A stretch of 52,630 bases of DNA. Source: Parabacteroides distasonis. GTDB taxonomy: Bacteria; Bacteroidota; Bacteroidia; Bacteroidales; Tannerellaceae. The stretch is taken from positions 1 to 52,630 of the forward strand of contig JAFBIR010000020.1 in assembly GCA_021531385.1 (NCBI GenBank), read 5' to 3'. A program made the translations under genes and the position numbers. The notes beneath the pieces were generated by a model that saw nothing but the letters and a program-made list of their open reading frames with translations, made no database searches and was not told where the DNA came from. Below, one piece after another: positions 25,281 to 33,099 of this stretch (its first letter is position 1; every line of letters begins with the position of its first letter).

Positions 25281-26663
25281 ATGAAAAAGAGAATGGACCA
25301 TTGTAAATGTTGGATCCTGGCTTGCTTGGCGAGCCTTGCGATCCATATGAGTGCGGAGGAGCCGGTGCTTACGGTCTCCGGCGGAAAGATTCAAGGAGTG
25401 CCGACTGAGACGGCTGGTGTGTTGATTTATAAAGGGATTCCGTTTGCGGCTCCACCTGTGGGTGATCTGCGATGGAAGGCACCCCAACCAGTGATTCCTT
25501 GGATGGGTGTGATGAAGGCGGATAAATTCGGCCCTGCCTCTATTCAACCCGATCGGGTGGATAGTCCAACCCCCGATGGACAAATCAATTATTATAAGGA
25601 GTTTTATACGGATGGCGATCCCGTGCGTAGCGAGGATTGTCTTTACCTCAACGTCTGGACACCCGCTTCGGGGCAGTTGGATGCCAAGCTGCCCGTGGCG
25701 GTCTGGATTCATGGTGGTGCCTTCAGTGGTGGCTACGGTTATGAGAAGGAGTTTGATGGGGAGGCGTATGCGAAACGGGGTGTGATCTTGGTGACCATCA
25801 ACTACCGATTAGGATTGTTGGGCTTCATCTCGCATCCGGCGTTGAGCCAAGAGAACCCACAGAAGGTATCGGGCAATTACGGCCTGCTCGATCAGTTGGC
25901 GGCCTTGGAATGGGTGCGTCAGAATATCCAGCAGTTTGGTGGCGATCCGGAGAATATCACCCTCTTTGGCCAGAGTGCCGGGGCGATGAGCGTGCGTTGC
26001 CTCTCTGCCAGCCCGTTGACAAAGGGGAAGTTCCAGCGGGCCATTATCCAGAGCGGCGGTGGCTTGGAGGCGATTGACCCTACGGAATCCTTGGCGGCTG
26101 CCGAGCAAGTGGGCGTAGAGATTCTCGGCAATCGCACCGCGGAGGAGTTGCGTGCCCTGACCTTAGAAGAGATGCAGGCCTTGCATGGCGACTGGATGAA
26201 GAAGCAAAAAGGTTGGCGCCTGATGCAACCGATCTTGGATGGTTATGTTTTGACGGAGGGTTTTGGCGAGGCGACAAAGGCGGGTCGTTTGCCGGAGCGC
26301 TCCTACATGCTGGGTGGCACGGAGAACGACATGGCGATTTTCAAGACGGGGCAGAGCTATGGCGATTTCTCGTTGGAGCGGGTGAAGCATGGAGCGAAAC
26401 CGGCCTACATCTACCATTTTGCCCGCGCCCTGCCCGGTGATAACTGTGGTGCGTTCCACTCCTCGGAGCTTTGGTTCGTGTTCGGCACGTGGAAACGTTG
26501 CTGGCGACCTTTCACTGAGGCGGATGGCCGATTGAGCGAGACGATGTTGGATTATTGGACGAACTTCATGCGCAGTGGCGATCCGAATGGCAAGGGATTG
26601 GCCCCTTGGACACCCTATACCAAGCAGACCCCGGAGATCCATCGCTTTGATATCGAGAAATAA
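25281..26663 (+). CDS. Secreted type-B carboxylesterase (alpha/beta hydrolase)
   Basis: This 460-residue protein starts with a basic stretch and a signal peptide (CWILACLASLAIHMSA). Family signatures: GGKIQGV, YKGIPFAAPPVGDLRW, SEDCLYLNVWTP, PVAVWIHGGAFSGG (oxyanion hole) and the nucleophile elbow FGQSAGAMSV. The catalytic His is probably in GAFHSSELWFVFG near residue 390. It is somewhat shorter than the usual 500-550. It should hydrolyse esters in the periplasm or outside the cell; the natural substrate is unknown. It is divergent from thiS with about 95 bp between. Confidence 0.9.
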   Translation: MKKRMDHCKCWILACLASLAIHMSAEEPVLTVSGGKIQGVPTETAGVLIYKGIPFAAPPVGDLRWKAPQPVIPWMGVMKADKFGPASIQPDRVDSPTPDGQINYYKEFYTDGDPVRSEDCLYLNVWTPASGQLDAKLPVAVWIHGGAFSGGYGYEKEFDGEAYAKRGVILVTINYRLGLLGFISHPALSQENPQKVSGNYGLLDQLAALEWVRQNIQQFGGDPENITLFGQSAGAMSVRCLSASPLTKGKFQRAIIQSGGGLEAIDPTESLAAAEQVGVEILGNRTAEELRALTLEEMQALHGDWMKKQKGWRLMQPILDGYVLTEGFGEATKAGRLPERSYMLGGTENDMAIFKTGQSYGDFSLERVKHGAKPAYIYHFARALPGDNCGAFHSSELWFVFGTWKRCWRPFTEADGRLSETMLDYWTNFMRSGDPNGKGLAPWTPYTKQTPEIHRFDIEK

Positions 26664-26699
26664 TGCGTAACTTTACCGCCTGAAAACAGAGCCAGCAGT

Positions 26700-29411
26700 A
26701 TGAGACCGGAAGATAAAGAAGACGATTATAACGAACAGGAGGAGAATATCCCTTCACCAGCGGAGGAGAACACCGAGGCACAAGAGGAGGCGGGGCATTC
26801 CGACTATAAGGCCCCGGTGAAAGGCGACGCGAAGGTGACCTATCACCTGTCGGGCATGTATCAGAATTGGTTTCTGGATTATGCCTCTTACGTGATCTTG
26901 GAACGTGCCGTTCCCCACATCAACGATGGATTGAAACCGGTGCAACGACGCATTTTGCACTCGATGCGCCGCCTCGACGATGGACGCTACAACAAAGTGG
27001 CCAATATCGTCGGTCACACCATGCAGTTTCACCCGCATGGCGATGCCTCTATCGGCGATGCGTTGGTGCAGTTGGGACAGAAGGAGCTACTGATCGACTG
27101 CCAAGGAAACTGGGGAAACATCCTGACGGGCGATGGTGCTGCTGCCCCTCGTTACATCGAGGCACGCCTCTCGAAGTTTGCGTTAGAAACCGTTTTCAAT
27201 CCGAAGACCACGCAGTGGCAACTCTCCTACGACGGGCGTAACAAAGAGCCGGTCACGTTGCCGGTGAAGTTCCCCCTGTTGCTGGCGCAGGGGGTGGAGG
27301 GCATTGCGGTCGGTCTCTCTTCCAAGATTCTTCCGCACAATTTCAATGAATTGTTGGATGCGTCGATTGCCTATCTGCGGGGCGAGCCTTTCCTGCTCTA
27401 TCCCGATTTTCAGACGGGCGGTTCGATCGACGTAGCGAGATACAACGATGGCGAGCGAGGTGGCTCCGTGAAGGTGCGTGCCAAGATCGGCAAGATCGAC
27501 AATAAGACACTCGTCATCTCTGAGATTCCCTATGGCAAGACCACCTCAACCGTGATCGAGAGTATCTTGAAGGCCAACGATAAGGGCAAGATCAAGATCA
27601 AGAAAGTTGATGACAACACGGCGAAGGAGGTGGAGATCTTAGTACACTTGGCGCCTGGCGTCTCTTCAGACAAGACCATCGATGCGCTCTATGCCTTTAC
27701 CGATTGTGAGATCAATATCTCGCCCAACTGCTGTGTCATTCGCGACGATAAGCCGCACTTCCTGACTGTCAGCGATGTGTTGCGCCACTCTACGGATCGC
27801 ACCTTGGGCCTGTTGCGTCGAGAGTTAGAGATCCAGAAGCAGGAGCAGGAGGAGGCACTCTTCTTCGCCTCTTTAGAGAAGATCTTCATTGAGGAGCGAA
27901 TCTATAAAGACCGGGAGTTTGAGAATGCGGCGAATATGGATGAGGCGGTGGCGCACATTGACAGCCGCTTGGAGCCTTTCAAGCCGAAGTTGGTGCGGGA
28001 GGTGACCCGCGAGGATATTCTCAAGCTGATGGAGATCAAGATGGGACGCATCTTGAAGTTCAATGCCGATAAATGCAACGACTTTATCGCGCAGACCCTG
28101 CAGCAGATCGCCAAGCTGAACGATCATCTGGCGCATATCGTCGATTACACCATCGACTGGTTCCGGATGCTCAAGGAGAAATATGGCAAGGACTATCCCC
28201 GTCGTACGGAGATCCGCAATTTCGATACGATCGAGGCAACGAAGGTGGCGGAGGCCAACGAGAAGCTCTACATCAACCGGCAGGAGGGCTTCATCGGTAT
28301 GAGCCTGAAGAAGGATGAGTTCATTTGCAACTGTTCAGACATTGACGATGTGGTTATCTTCTATCGCAATGGTACTTACAAGATTGTGAAGGTGGCCGAT
28401 AAGATGTTTATCGGCAAGGATGTGCTCTATGTTAATGTCTATAAGCGCAATGATACCCGCACGATCTACAACGTGGTGTATCGGGATGGCAAGGTGGGCA
28501 CCAACTACATCAAGCGTTTCGCTGTGACCAGTGCGGCCCGCGACAAAGAGTATGACTTGACCCGAGGCACGGAGGGCTCACGCGTTCTGTATTTCAGCGC
28601 CAATCCGAATGGCGAGGCGGAGACGGTGAAGGTGATCTTGAAGCCGAAGCCCCGGCAGAAGCTGTTGGTTTTTGAGAAGGACTTTAGCGAGATCGCCATC
28701 AAGGGGCGTGGCTCGATGGGCAATATCTTGACCAAGGCAGAGATACATAAGATTACGCTCAAACAGCGTGGCTCTTCCACGTTGGGCGGTCGGATGGTCT
28801 GGTTCGATCGGGATGTGTTGCGCCTCAACTACGACGGTCGGGGTGAGGAGCTGGGCGAGTTTCACAGCGAGGATCAGATCTTGGTGATCCAGCCGAACGG
28901 CGATTTTTATGCGACGAACTTCGACCTTAGCAACCATTATGATTCCGATATACAGGTGATTGAGAAATACCAACCGCAGAAGGTGTGGACAGCGGTGCTC
29001 TACGATGCGGATCAGAAATATTGCTACTTGAAGCGTTTCCAATTCGAGGTTTCCGCTCGGAAACAAAACTTCTTGGGTGAGAACCCGAAGAGCCGGTTGA
29101 TGCTGTTGACCGATGAGCCTTATCCTCGCATTGCGGTGCGCTTTGGTGGAGCCGACTCTTTCCGTGAGCCGTTGGAGATTGAAGCGGAGGAGTTTGTGGG
29201 TGTGAAGGGCTTTAAGGCACGTGGTAAACGGGTGAGCAACTACCTCGTGGAGGAGGTAGAGGAGTTAGAGCCGACCCGTTTCCCGACTACAGAAGCCGAA
29301 GAAATACCGGAGCCATCAATGGGCGATGAGGCATCTGCCGATGAAGCCCCCCAGAGCCAATCGGATATTTTGGACGAGATTACCGGACAGATGAAACTTT
29401 TCGATGAATAG
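26700..29411 (+). CDS. parC: DNA topoisomerase IV subunit A
   Basis: This 903-residue type IIA topoisomerase A subunit has an acidic N-terminal extension (1-45), the winged-helix/tower region, active-site Tyr152 in AAPRYIEARLSKFA, and a C-terminal beta-pinwheel (about 500-830) without the GyrA-box, which favours ParC over GyrA. The acidic tail after 830 ends in QSDILDEITGQMKLFDE. The quinolone-determining region reads HPHGDASIGDAL, so the position of E. coli ParC Ser80 is Ala116. An alternative -7-like TAACTTTA lies at 26668. It overlaps the following gene by 8 nt. parE is not in the window. Confidence 0.93.
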   Translation: MRPEDKEDDYNEQEENIPSPAEENTEAQEEAGHSDYKAPVKGDAKVTYHLSGMYQNWFLDYASYVILERAVPHINDGLKPVQRRILHSMRRLDDGRYNKVANIVGHTMQFHPHGDASIGDALVQLGQKELLIDCQGNWGNILTGDGAAAPRYIEARLSKFALETVFNPKTTQWQLSYDGRNKEPVTLPVKFPLLLAQGVEGIAVGLSSKILPHNFNELLDASIAYLRGEPFLLYPDFQTGGSIDVARYNDGERGGSVKVRAKIGKIDNKTLVISEIPYGKTTSTVIESILKANDKGKIKIKKVDDNTAKEVEILVHLAPGVSSDKTIDALYAFTDCEINISPNCCVIRDDKPHFLTVSDVLRHSTDRTLGLLRRELEIQKQEQEEALFFASLEKIFIEERIYKDREFENAANMDEAVAHIDSRLEPFKPKLVREVTREDILKLMEIKMGRILKFNADKCNDFIAQTLQQIAKLNDHLAHIVDYTIDWFRMLKEKYGKDYPRRTEIRNFDTIEATKVAEANEKLYINRQEGFIGMSLKKDEFICNCSDIDDVVIFYRNGTYKIVKVADKMFIGKDVLYVNVYKRNDTRTIYNVVYRDGKVGTNYIKRFAVTSAARDKEYDLTRGTEGSRVLYFSANPNGEAETVKVILKPKPRQKLLVFEKDFSEIAIKGRGSMGNILTKAEIHKITLKQRGSSTLGGRMVWFDRDVLRLNYDGRGEELGEFHSEDQILVIQPNGDFYATNFDLSNHYDSDIQVIEKYQPQKVWTAVLYDADQKYCYLKRFQFEVSARKQNFLGENPKSRLMLLTDEPYPRIAVRFGGADSFREPLEIEAEEFVGVKGFKARGKRVSNYLVEEVEELEPTRFPTTEAEEIPEPSMGDEASADEAPQSQSDILDEITGQMKLFDE

Positions 29412-30279
29412 GATGAGGTTGCTATTCTGTGCATGGGTGATTATGTGCCTCTTGGGGATGAGCTCCCTTTCGGCACAAACAGAGCCACTGCCTCGTTCCA
29501 CCAATAGTGCGACGTTAGTAGGTATGGGAGGCTATAATTTGATGGATACCTACCTCTCTCCCGGCGCACCCGAGCGCAATTACACCGGTGCAGGGTTCAG
29601 TGTGCTGCATGAGCGGATGCAGATGACTCGCCTGGCCGATCAACGCATCTCCCGGCAGCAGCTTTTTCGGGGCGAATTGGCTCGCACGGAGAACGGTGCC
29701 GCTACCGCTACGGACTTGGCAGGCTTCGCTACCTACAGTTTGGGGTATCATTATCATTTCACCACTCCCCTACCCGATTTGCAGCTTTTAGTCGGAGCTA
29801 TGGCGCAGGGTTGGTTCGGCTTTATCTACAACACCCGCAACGGCAACAACCCCGCCTCCACCAAGGCGGATGCTGATCTGCGCCTCTCGGCCATGGCCTT
29901 TTACACCTTGCGTATTAAAGGCTATCCGATCCGCTTGCGTTACCAAGGGGCGATTCCTTTCGCCGGTGTCTGCTTCTCGCCCCATTATAACCAGTCCTAT
30001 TATGAGATTTTCGACTTAGGGAATCATGCCGGGGTGGTACAGTTCAATTCGTTTCACAACAAATGGGCCTATCAACAGTTGCTGACTGCCGATTTCCCAG
30101 TAGGAGCCTTGACGCTGCGTGTCGGTTTTCTCGGCAACTATTATCGGACGGATCTCAATGCCATTCAGTCGCATGTGGTCTCTCGTAGTTTCGTGATCGG
30201 CTTAGCGGTAGAGACGGTGAAGGTCGCCTCGCTTTTCCGCAAGGGAGCGCCTGCCCCTTCACGTAGTGCGTATTATTAA
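29404..30279 (+). CDS. Exported DUF3316-like protein
   Basis: This 291-residue protein has a signal peptide (LLFCAWVIMCLLGMSSLSAQ) and a beta-rich body with alternating aromatic strands (YSLGYHYHFTTPLPDLQLLVG, RLRYQGAIPFAGVCFSPHYNQSYYEIF). This resembles the Bacteroidetes DUF3316 family, probably a small envelope barrel. It overlaps parC by 8 nt and is therefore translationally coupled to it, an odd pairing seen in this phylum. No enzyme motif is visible; function unknown. Confidence 0.8.
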   Translation: MNRMRLLFCAWVIMCLLGMSSLSAQTEPLPRSTNSATLVGMGGYNLMDTYLSPGAPERNYTGAGFSVLHERMQMTRLADQRISRQQLFRGELARTENGAATATDLAGFATYSLGYHYHFTTPLPDLQLLVGAMAQGWFGFIYNTRNGNNPASTKADADLRLSAMAFYTLRIKGYPIRLRYQGAIPFAGVCFSPHYNQSYYEIFDLGNHAGVVQFNSFHNKWAYQQLLTADFPVGALTLRVGFLGNYYRTDLNAIQSHVVSRSFVIGLAVETVKVASLFRKGAPAPSRSAYY

Positions 30280-30340
30280 TGAAAGAGGAGTTAGGAATGA
30301 GGAATAAGCAATTAACAAGTAGGGACGCAACAGTAAGGGA

Positions 30341-30421
30341 TTGTGGGTCAAAGCCCGCAATGACACGGGTACATTTTGATATGTCCTCAATTCGTAGAGA
30401 CGTAGCGCGCTACGTCTCTAC
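30341..30421. repeat. Two palindromic REP-like elements
   Basis: Hairpin 1 (30341-30360) pairs TTGTGGG with CCCGCAA around TCAAAG, with one G-U. Hairpin 2 (30394-30421) is a perfect 28-bp palindrome with arms GTAGAGACGTAGCG and CGCTACGTCTCTAC. A lone GTAGGGACGC sequence at 30319 looks like half of the same family. A related hairpin is at 52038-52066. The pair separates the DUF3316-like gene from the S41 gene and ends 7 bp before the latter's ATG. Confidence 0.85.
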
Positions 30422-30428
30422 AATCAGG

Positions 30429-31424
30429 ATGTGTATCCTTATCCTGGTGTCATTATTATGCCTTTCCTCCTGTGAAAAGGCCGATGAATACGACCGTTCG
30501 CCCCGTGCCAACTTCGAGGCGCTGTGGAAGATCATGGATGAGAACTACTGCTTCTTCTCGTATAAGGAGGTGGATTGGGATGCGGTGCATCAACGTTATG
30601 CCACTTTGATCACGGACACGATGAATCAGTATGCGCTTTTTGACACGCTGGGCAACATGCTCCGGGAACTGAAGGATGGGCACACCAACCTCTACTCCTA
30701 TTTCAATACCTCTCGCTATTGGGATTGGTACCTCGATTATCCCGAGAACTTCGACTGGGATCTGATTGAAGATAATTATATAGGTACCGATTACGCCATT
30801 GCCGGCGGTTTGCGTTACACGACGCTGTGCGAAGGGCAGATTGGCTATATTTATTATGGTAGCTTTTCCTCCTCGGCGGGCAACAATGCCCTCAACCACA
30901 TCTTTTATCAGTTCAGGGATTGTAAAGGATTGATTCTCGACATCCGCAACAATAGTGGCGGTCTGCTCTCGAATGCGGAACGCATCGCCTCCCGTTTCAT
31001 CGAGGAGAAGCGGTTGGTGGGCTATGTGCAGCATAAAACAGGTCGAGGGCATGATGATTTCTCGGAGCTCTATCCACAGTATCTCGAACCCTCGGAGGGA
31101 ATACGTTGGTTGCGCCCCGTGGTAGTGCTGACCAACCGTCGTTGTTACAGTGCGGCGAACGATTTTGTGCTCAAGGTCTATCCCCTGCCGAATGTGACTA
31201 CGTTGGGCGATCGCACAGGCGGCGGTTGTGGCTTGCCATTCAACTCGGAACTGCCGAATGGATGGGCGGTTCGTTTCTCTGCCTCGCCCATGTATGATGC
31301 ACAGAAACAGTTGACCGAGTTCGGCATCGACCCCGAAATCCCCGTATCGCTCACGGAGGAGGATCAAGAGAAGGGGATTGACACCCTCATCGAGCGAGCC
31401 ATTGAACTATTGACTGCCTCATAA
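30429..31424 (+). CDS. S41-family (C-terminal-processing-like) lipoprotein peptidase
   Basis: This 331-residue protein opens with a lipoprotein signal (MCILILVSLLCLSSC, lipobox Cys). An S41 peptidase fold follows, with the tricorn-core helix region NFEALWKIMDENYCFF, the strand GLILDIRNNSGG, and the nucleophile region VVLTNRRCYSAANDF (Ser after CY). The open frame begins at 30279, but the extra 50 residues come from the palindromic repeats and the lipobox requires the start at 30429. It should be anchored in the periplasmic or surface lipid layer and cut unfolded proteins or C-termini. A canonical PDZ domain is not apparent. Confidence 0.88.
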   Translation: MCILILVSLLCLSSCEKADEYDRSPRANFEALWKIMDENYCFFSYKEVDWDAVHQRYATLITDTMNQYALFDTLGNMLRELKDGHTNLYSYFNTSRYWDWYLDYPENFDWDLIEDNYIGTDYAIAGGLRYTTLCEGQIGYIYYGSFSSSAGNNALNHIFYQFRDCKGLILDIRNNSGGLLSNAERIASRFIEEKRLVGYVQHKTGRGHDDFSELYPQYLEPSEGIRWLRPVVVLTNRRCYSAANDFVLKVYPLPNVTTLGDRTGGGCGLPFNSELPNGWAVRFSASPMYDAQKQLTEFGIDPEIPVSLTEEDQEKGIDTLIERAIELLTAS

Positions 31425-31486
31425 TTCCAACTTCAAAACTCGCAATTCAAAATAATTTGTTATCTTCGCGCTCGTTCGTGAATTAG

Positions 31487-31568
31487 GCGGCTGTGGTGTA
31501 ATTGGTAGCCACGCCAGACTTAGGATCTGGTGCTTCACGGCGTAAGGGTTCGAGTCCCTTCAGCCGCA
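31487..31568 (+). tRNA. tRNA-Leu (anticodon UAG)
   Basis: This 82-nt class II tRNA has acceptor arms GCGGCTG (31487) and CAGCCGC (ending 31567) with discriminator A, and an anticodon loop CTTAGGA giving UAG. There is a long variable arm (TGCTTCACGGCGT) and a T-arm GGGTTCGAGTCCC. CCA is not encoded. A -7-like TATCTTCG lies upstream at about 31461. The long variable arm and UAG identify leucine. Confidence 0.96.
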
Positions 31569-31570
31569 CG

Positions 31571-31617
31571 AAAAGAAAGGGATGCTTCTCCGCTCAAGAG
31601 GCATCCCTTTTCTTTTT
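31571..31617. terminator. Bidirectional terminator between tRNA-Leu and the M16 peptidase gene
   Basis: AAAGGGATGC (31576-31585) pairs with GCATCCCTTT (31601-31610) around a 15-nt loop. It is followed by TCTTTTT on the plus strand and by the complement of AAAAG on the minus strand. It can end both the tRNA transcript and the convergent M16 transcript. Confidence 0.85.
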
Positions 31618-31619
31618 CC

Positions 31620-31685
31620 CCAATTGGAGAAATATTTTTGGCTAACTGGAGAAAAAATCAGGGCCAACTGGCGTTTATTCGTAAA
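31620..31685. repeat. 22-bp tandem repeat, about three units
   Basis: Units start at 31620 (CCAATTGGAGAAATATTTTT..), 31642 (CTAACTGGAGAAAAAATCAG..) and 31664 (CCAACTGGCGTTTATTC..), exactly 22 bp apart. They share a CYAAYTGGMG core followed by an A/T-rich half. The third unit overlaps the 3' end of the M16 gene. The units resemble those at 51496-51561. Confidence 0.75.
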
Positions 31686-32895
31686 TCAATGTCGAGAGAT
31701 GGGTAGGTGCATAGACCTCGTTTGCCACGTCAAGTATATCTTCCGACGTAATCTTACGGATGCGCTCAACGACCTGCGCCATCGAGTCGTAATGGTTATA
31801 ATGCAAGAAACTCTTGCCTAATCCCAAGAAAAGATTCTCATGGTTGTCATTGGCAACGCCTAACTGTCCGATTGCTTGGTTCTTGGCTTGGTTCAAACGG
31901 GCGGAGGTGAGAGCGGTATTACGCAACGTATCCAACTGTTGATGCACCAAGTTCATGGCCCGTTCCCGATTCTTGGGGGCACAACTGAAATAGATGGTCG
32001 CCATACCGCAGTCAGTGTAATGCGTCACATTGGATTCTACGTTATAAACCAAACCATTGCGTTCACGCAGGGAGACATTGAGCAAACTGTTCATGCCTGG
32101 GCCGCCCAACAGGTTATTTAGCAAGAAGAGTGGCACTCGCTTGGCCTCGAACAGCGTGTAGGCTTGTCCGCCAATCAACACATGCGCTTGGTGGGTGTCT
32201 TTGTGCTTCGTGACGCTCTTCGCTTCTTGTAGTTTGGGTGCCTTGCGTTTACGTTCCGCCATCGGGAAATCAATGCCCGCTAACAATTGCTCGCCCATGC
32301 ACACGATATCCTCGAACGCATTGCTGCCCATCGAGAAGAAGAGCATGTTGCTTGGAGCATAAAAACGTTGCGTGAAGGAGCGACCTGATTCGCCCGTGAA
32401 GGTGCGCAAGGCACGCTTGTCTCCTAAGATCATACGTCCTAACGGATGTCGGGCGAAGAGCAGGCTCTCAAACTCATCAAAGATCAACTCCGAAGGGCTG
32501 TCTTTGTAACTCTCTATCTCATCGAGAATCACCTCCACCTCCTTCTCAATCTCTGCCTCGGGGAAGTTGGCGTGAAACGCCAAGTCGGTCAATAGCTCGA
32601 AAGCCCGTTCAAAGTCTTTCGCCATAAAGACGGAATAGAGAAAGGTCTCCTCCTTGGTGGTGTAGGCATTCAGCTCACCGCCAACCGTTTCCATACGGTT
32701 GAGGATGTGCCAAGCCTTGCGATGCTCCGTCCCTTTGAACAGCATGTGCTCCACGAAATGCGCCAATCCACGCTCATGCGTTCCTTCGTCGCGGGTACCC
32801 GCATTGATGGCATAGCCACAGTAAGAGACCGGTGTTTGGATAGGCAGGTGCACCATGCGCAGCCCGTTGGGTAATGTATGTGTAAGGTATTCCAT
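31675..32895 (-). CDS. M16-family (insulinase/MPP-like) zinc metallopeptidase
   Basis: This 406-residue protein has the inverted zinc motif HFVEH at residues 46-50 (RGLAHFVEHMLFKGT) and a downstream zinc-ligand Glu near 126 (VEVILDEIESYKD). This is followed by the second, non-catalytic M16 domain (PLFLLNNLLGGPGMNSLLNVSLRE). No signal peptide is visible, so a cytoplasmic peptide-degrading role is likely. Single-chain M16 proteins of this length usually act as dimers. It is transcribed alone, convergent with tRNA-Leu. Confidence 0.93.
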   Translation of the reverse strand: MEYLTHTLPNGLRMVHLPIQTPVSYCGYAINAGTRDEGTHERGLAHFVEHMLFKGTEHRKAWHILNRMETVGGELNAYTTKEETFLYSVFMAKDFERAFELLTDLAFHANFPEAEIEKEVEVILDEIESYKDSPSELIFDEFESLLFARHPLGRMILGDKRALRTFTGESGRSFTQRFYAPSNMLFFSMGSNAFEDIVCMGEQLLAGIDFPMAERKRKAPKLQEAKSVTKHKDTHQAHVLIGGQAYTLFEAKRVPLFLLNNLLGGPGMNSLLNVSLRERNGLVYNVESNVTHYTDCGMATIYFSCAPKNRERAMNLVHQQLDTLRNTALTSARLNQAKNQAIGQLGVANDNHENLFLGLGKSFLHYNHYDSMAQVVERIRKITSEDILDVANEVYAPTHLSTLIYE

Positions 32896-32923
32896 TGTCG
32901 TTACTCCTCAAATAAAACGGTCG

Positions 32924-32931
32924 CAAAGATA
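32924..32931 (-). promoter_or_regulatory. -7 promoter element of the M16 gene (TATCTTTG)
   Basis: CAAAGATA on the plus strand reads TATCTTTG on the minus strand, about 29 bp before the ATG at 32895. A -33 element at the usual distance is not clear. Confidence 0.55.
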
Positions 32932-33052
32932 CAGATTCAAACGCACCTATTAATGGATTTCCAATGGTGAAGATGCGAACTTTTCGCTCGAAATCGTTCT
33001 TTACTCGCACGTAAATGCAGTGCCAAGGAGGTTGACTTTTGTGATTTTTGCG

Positions 33053-33060
33053 TATGTTTG
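33053..33060 (+). promoter_or_regulatory. -7 promoter element of the M28 lipoprotein gene (TATGTTTG)
   Basis: TATGTTTG is 39 bp before the ATG at 33100. A TTG at 33032-33034 is 18 nt upstream and can serve as the -33 element. Confidence 0.6.
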
Positions 33061-33099
33061 CAGCGAAAATGAGTCATTCAGTTATTAAAAGGGAAGAAA

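Noticed and set aside
30456-31367. 303-residue minus-strand open frame opposite the S41 peptidase
   Set aside because: Codon-bias shadow; no start context or domain. The same applies to 43558-44529 (minus) and 15592-16299 (minus).
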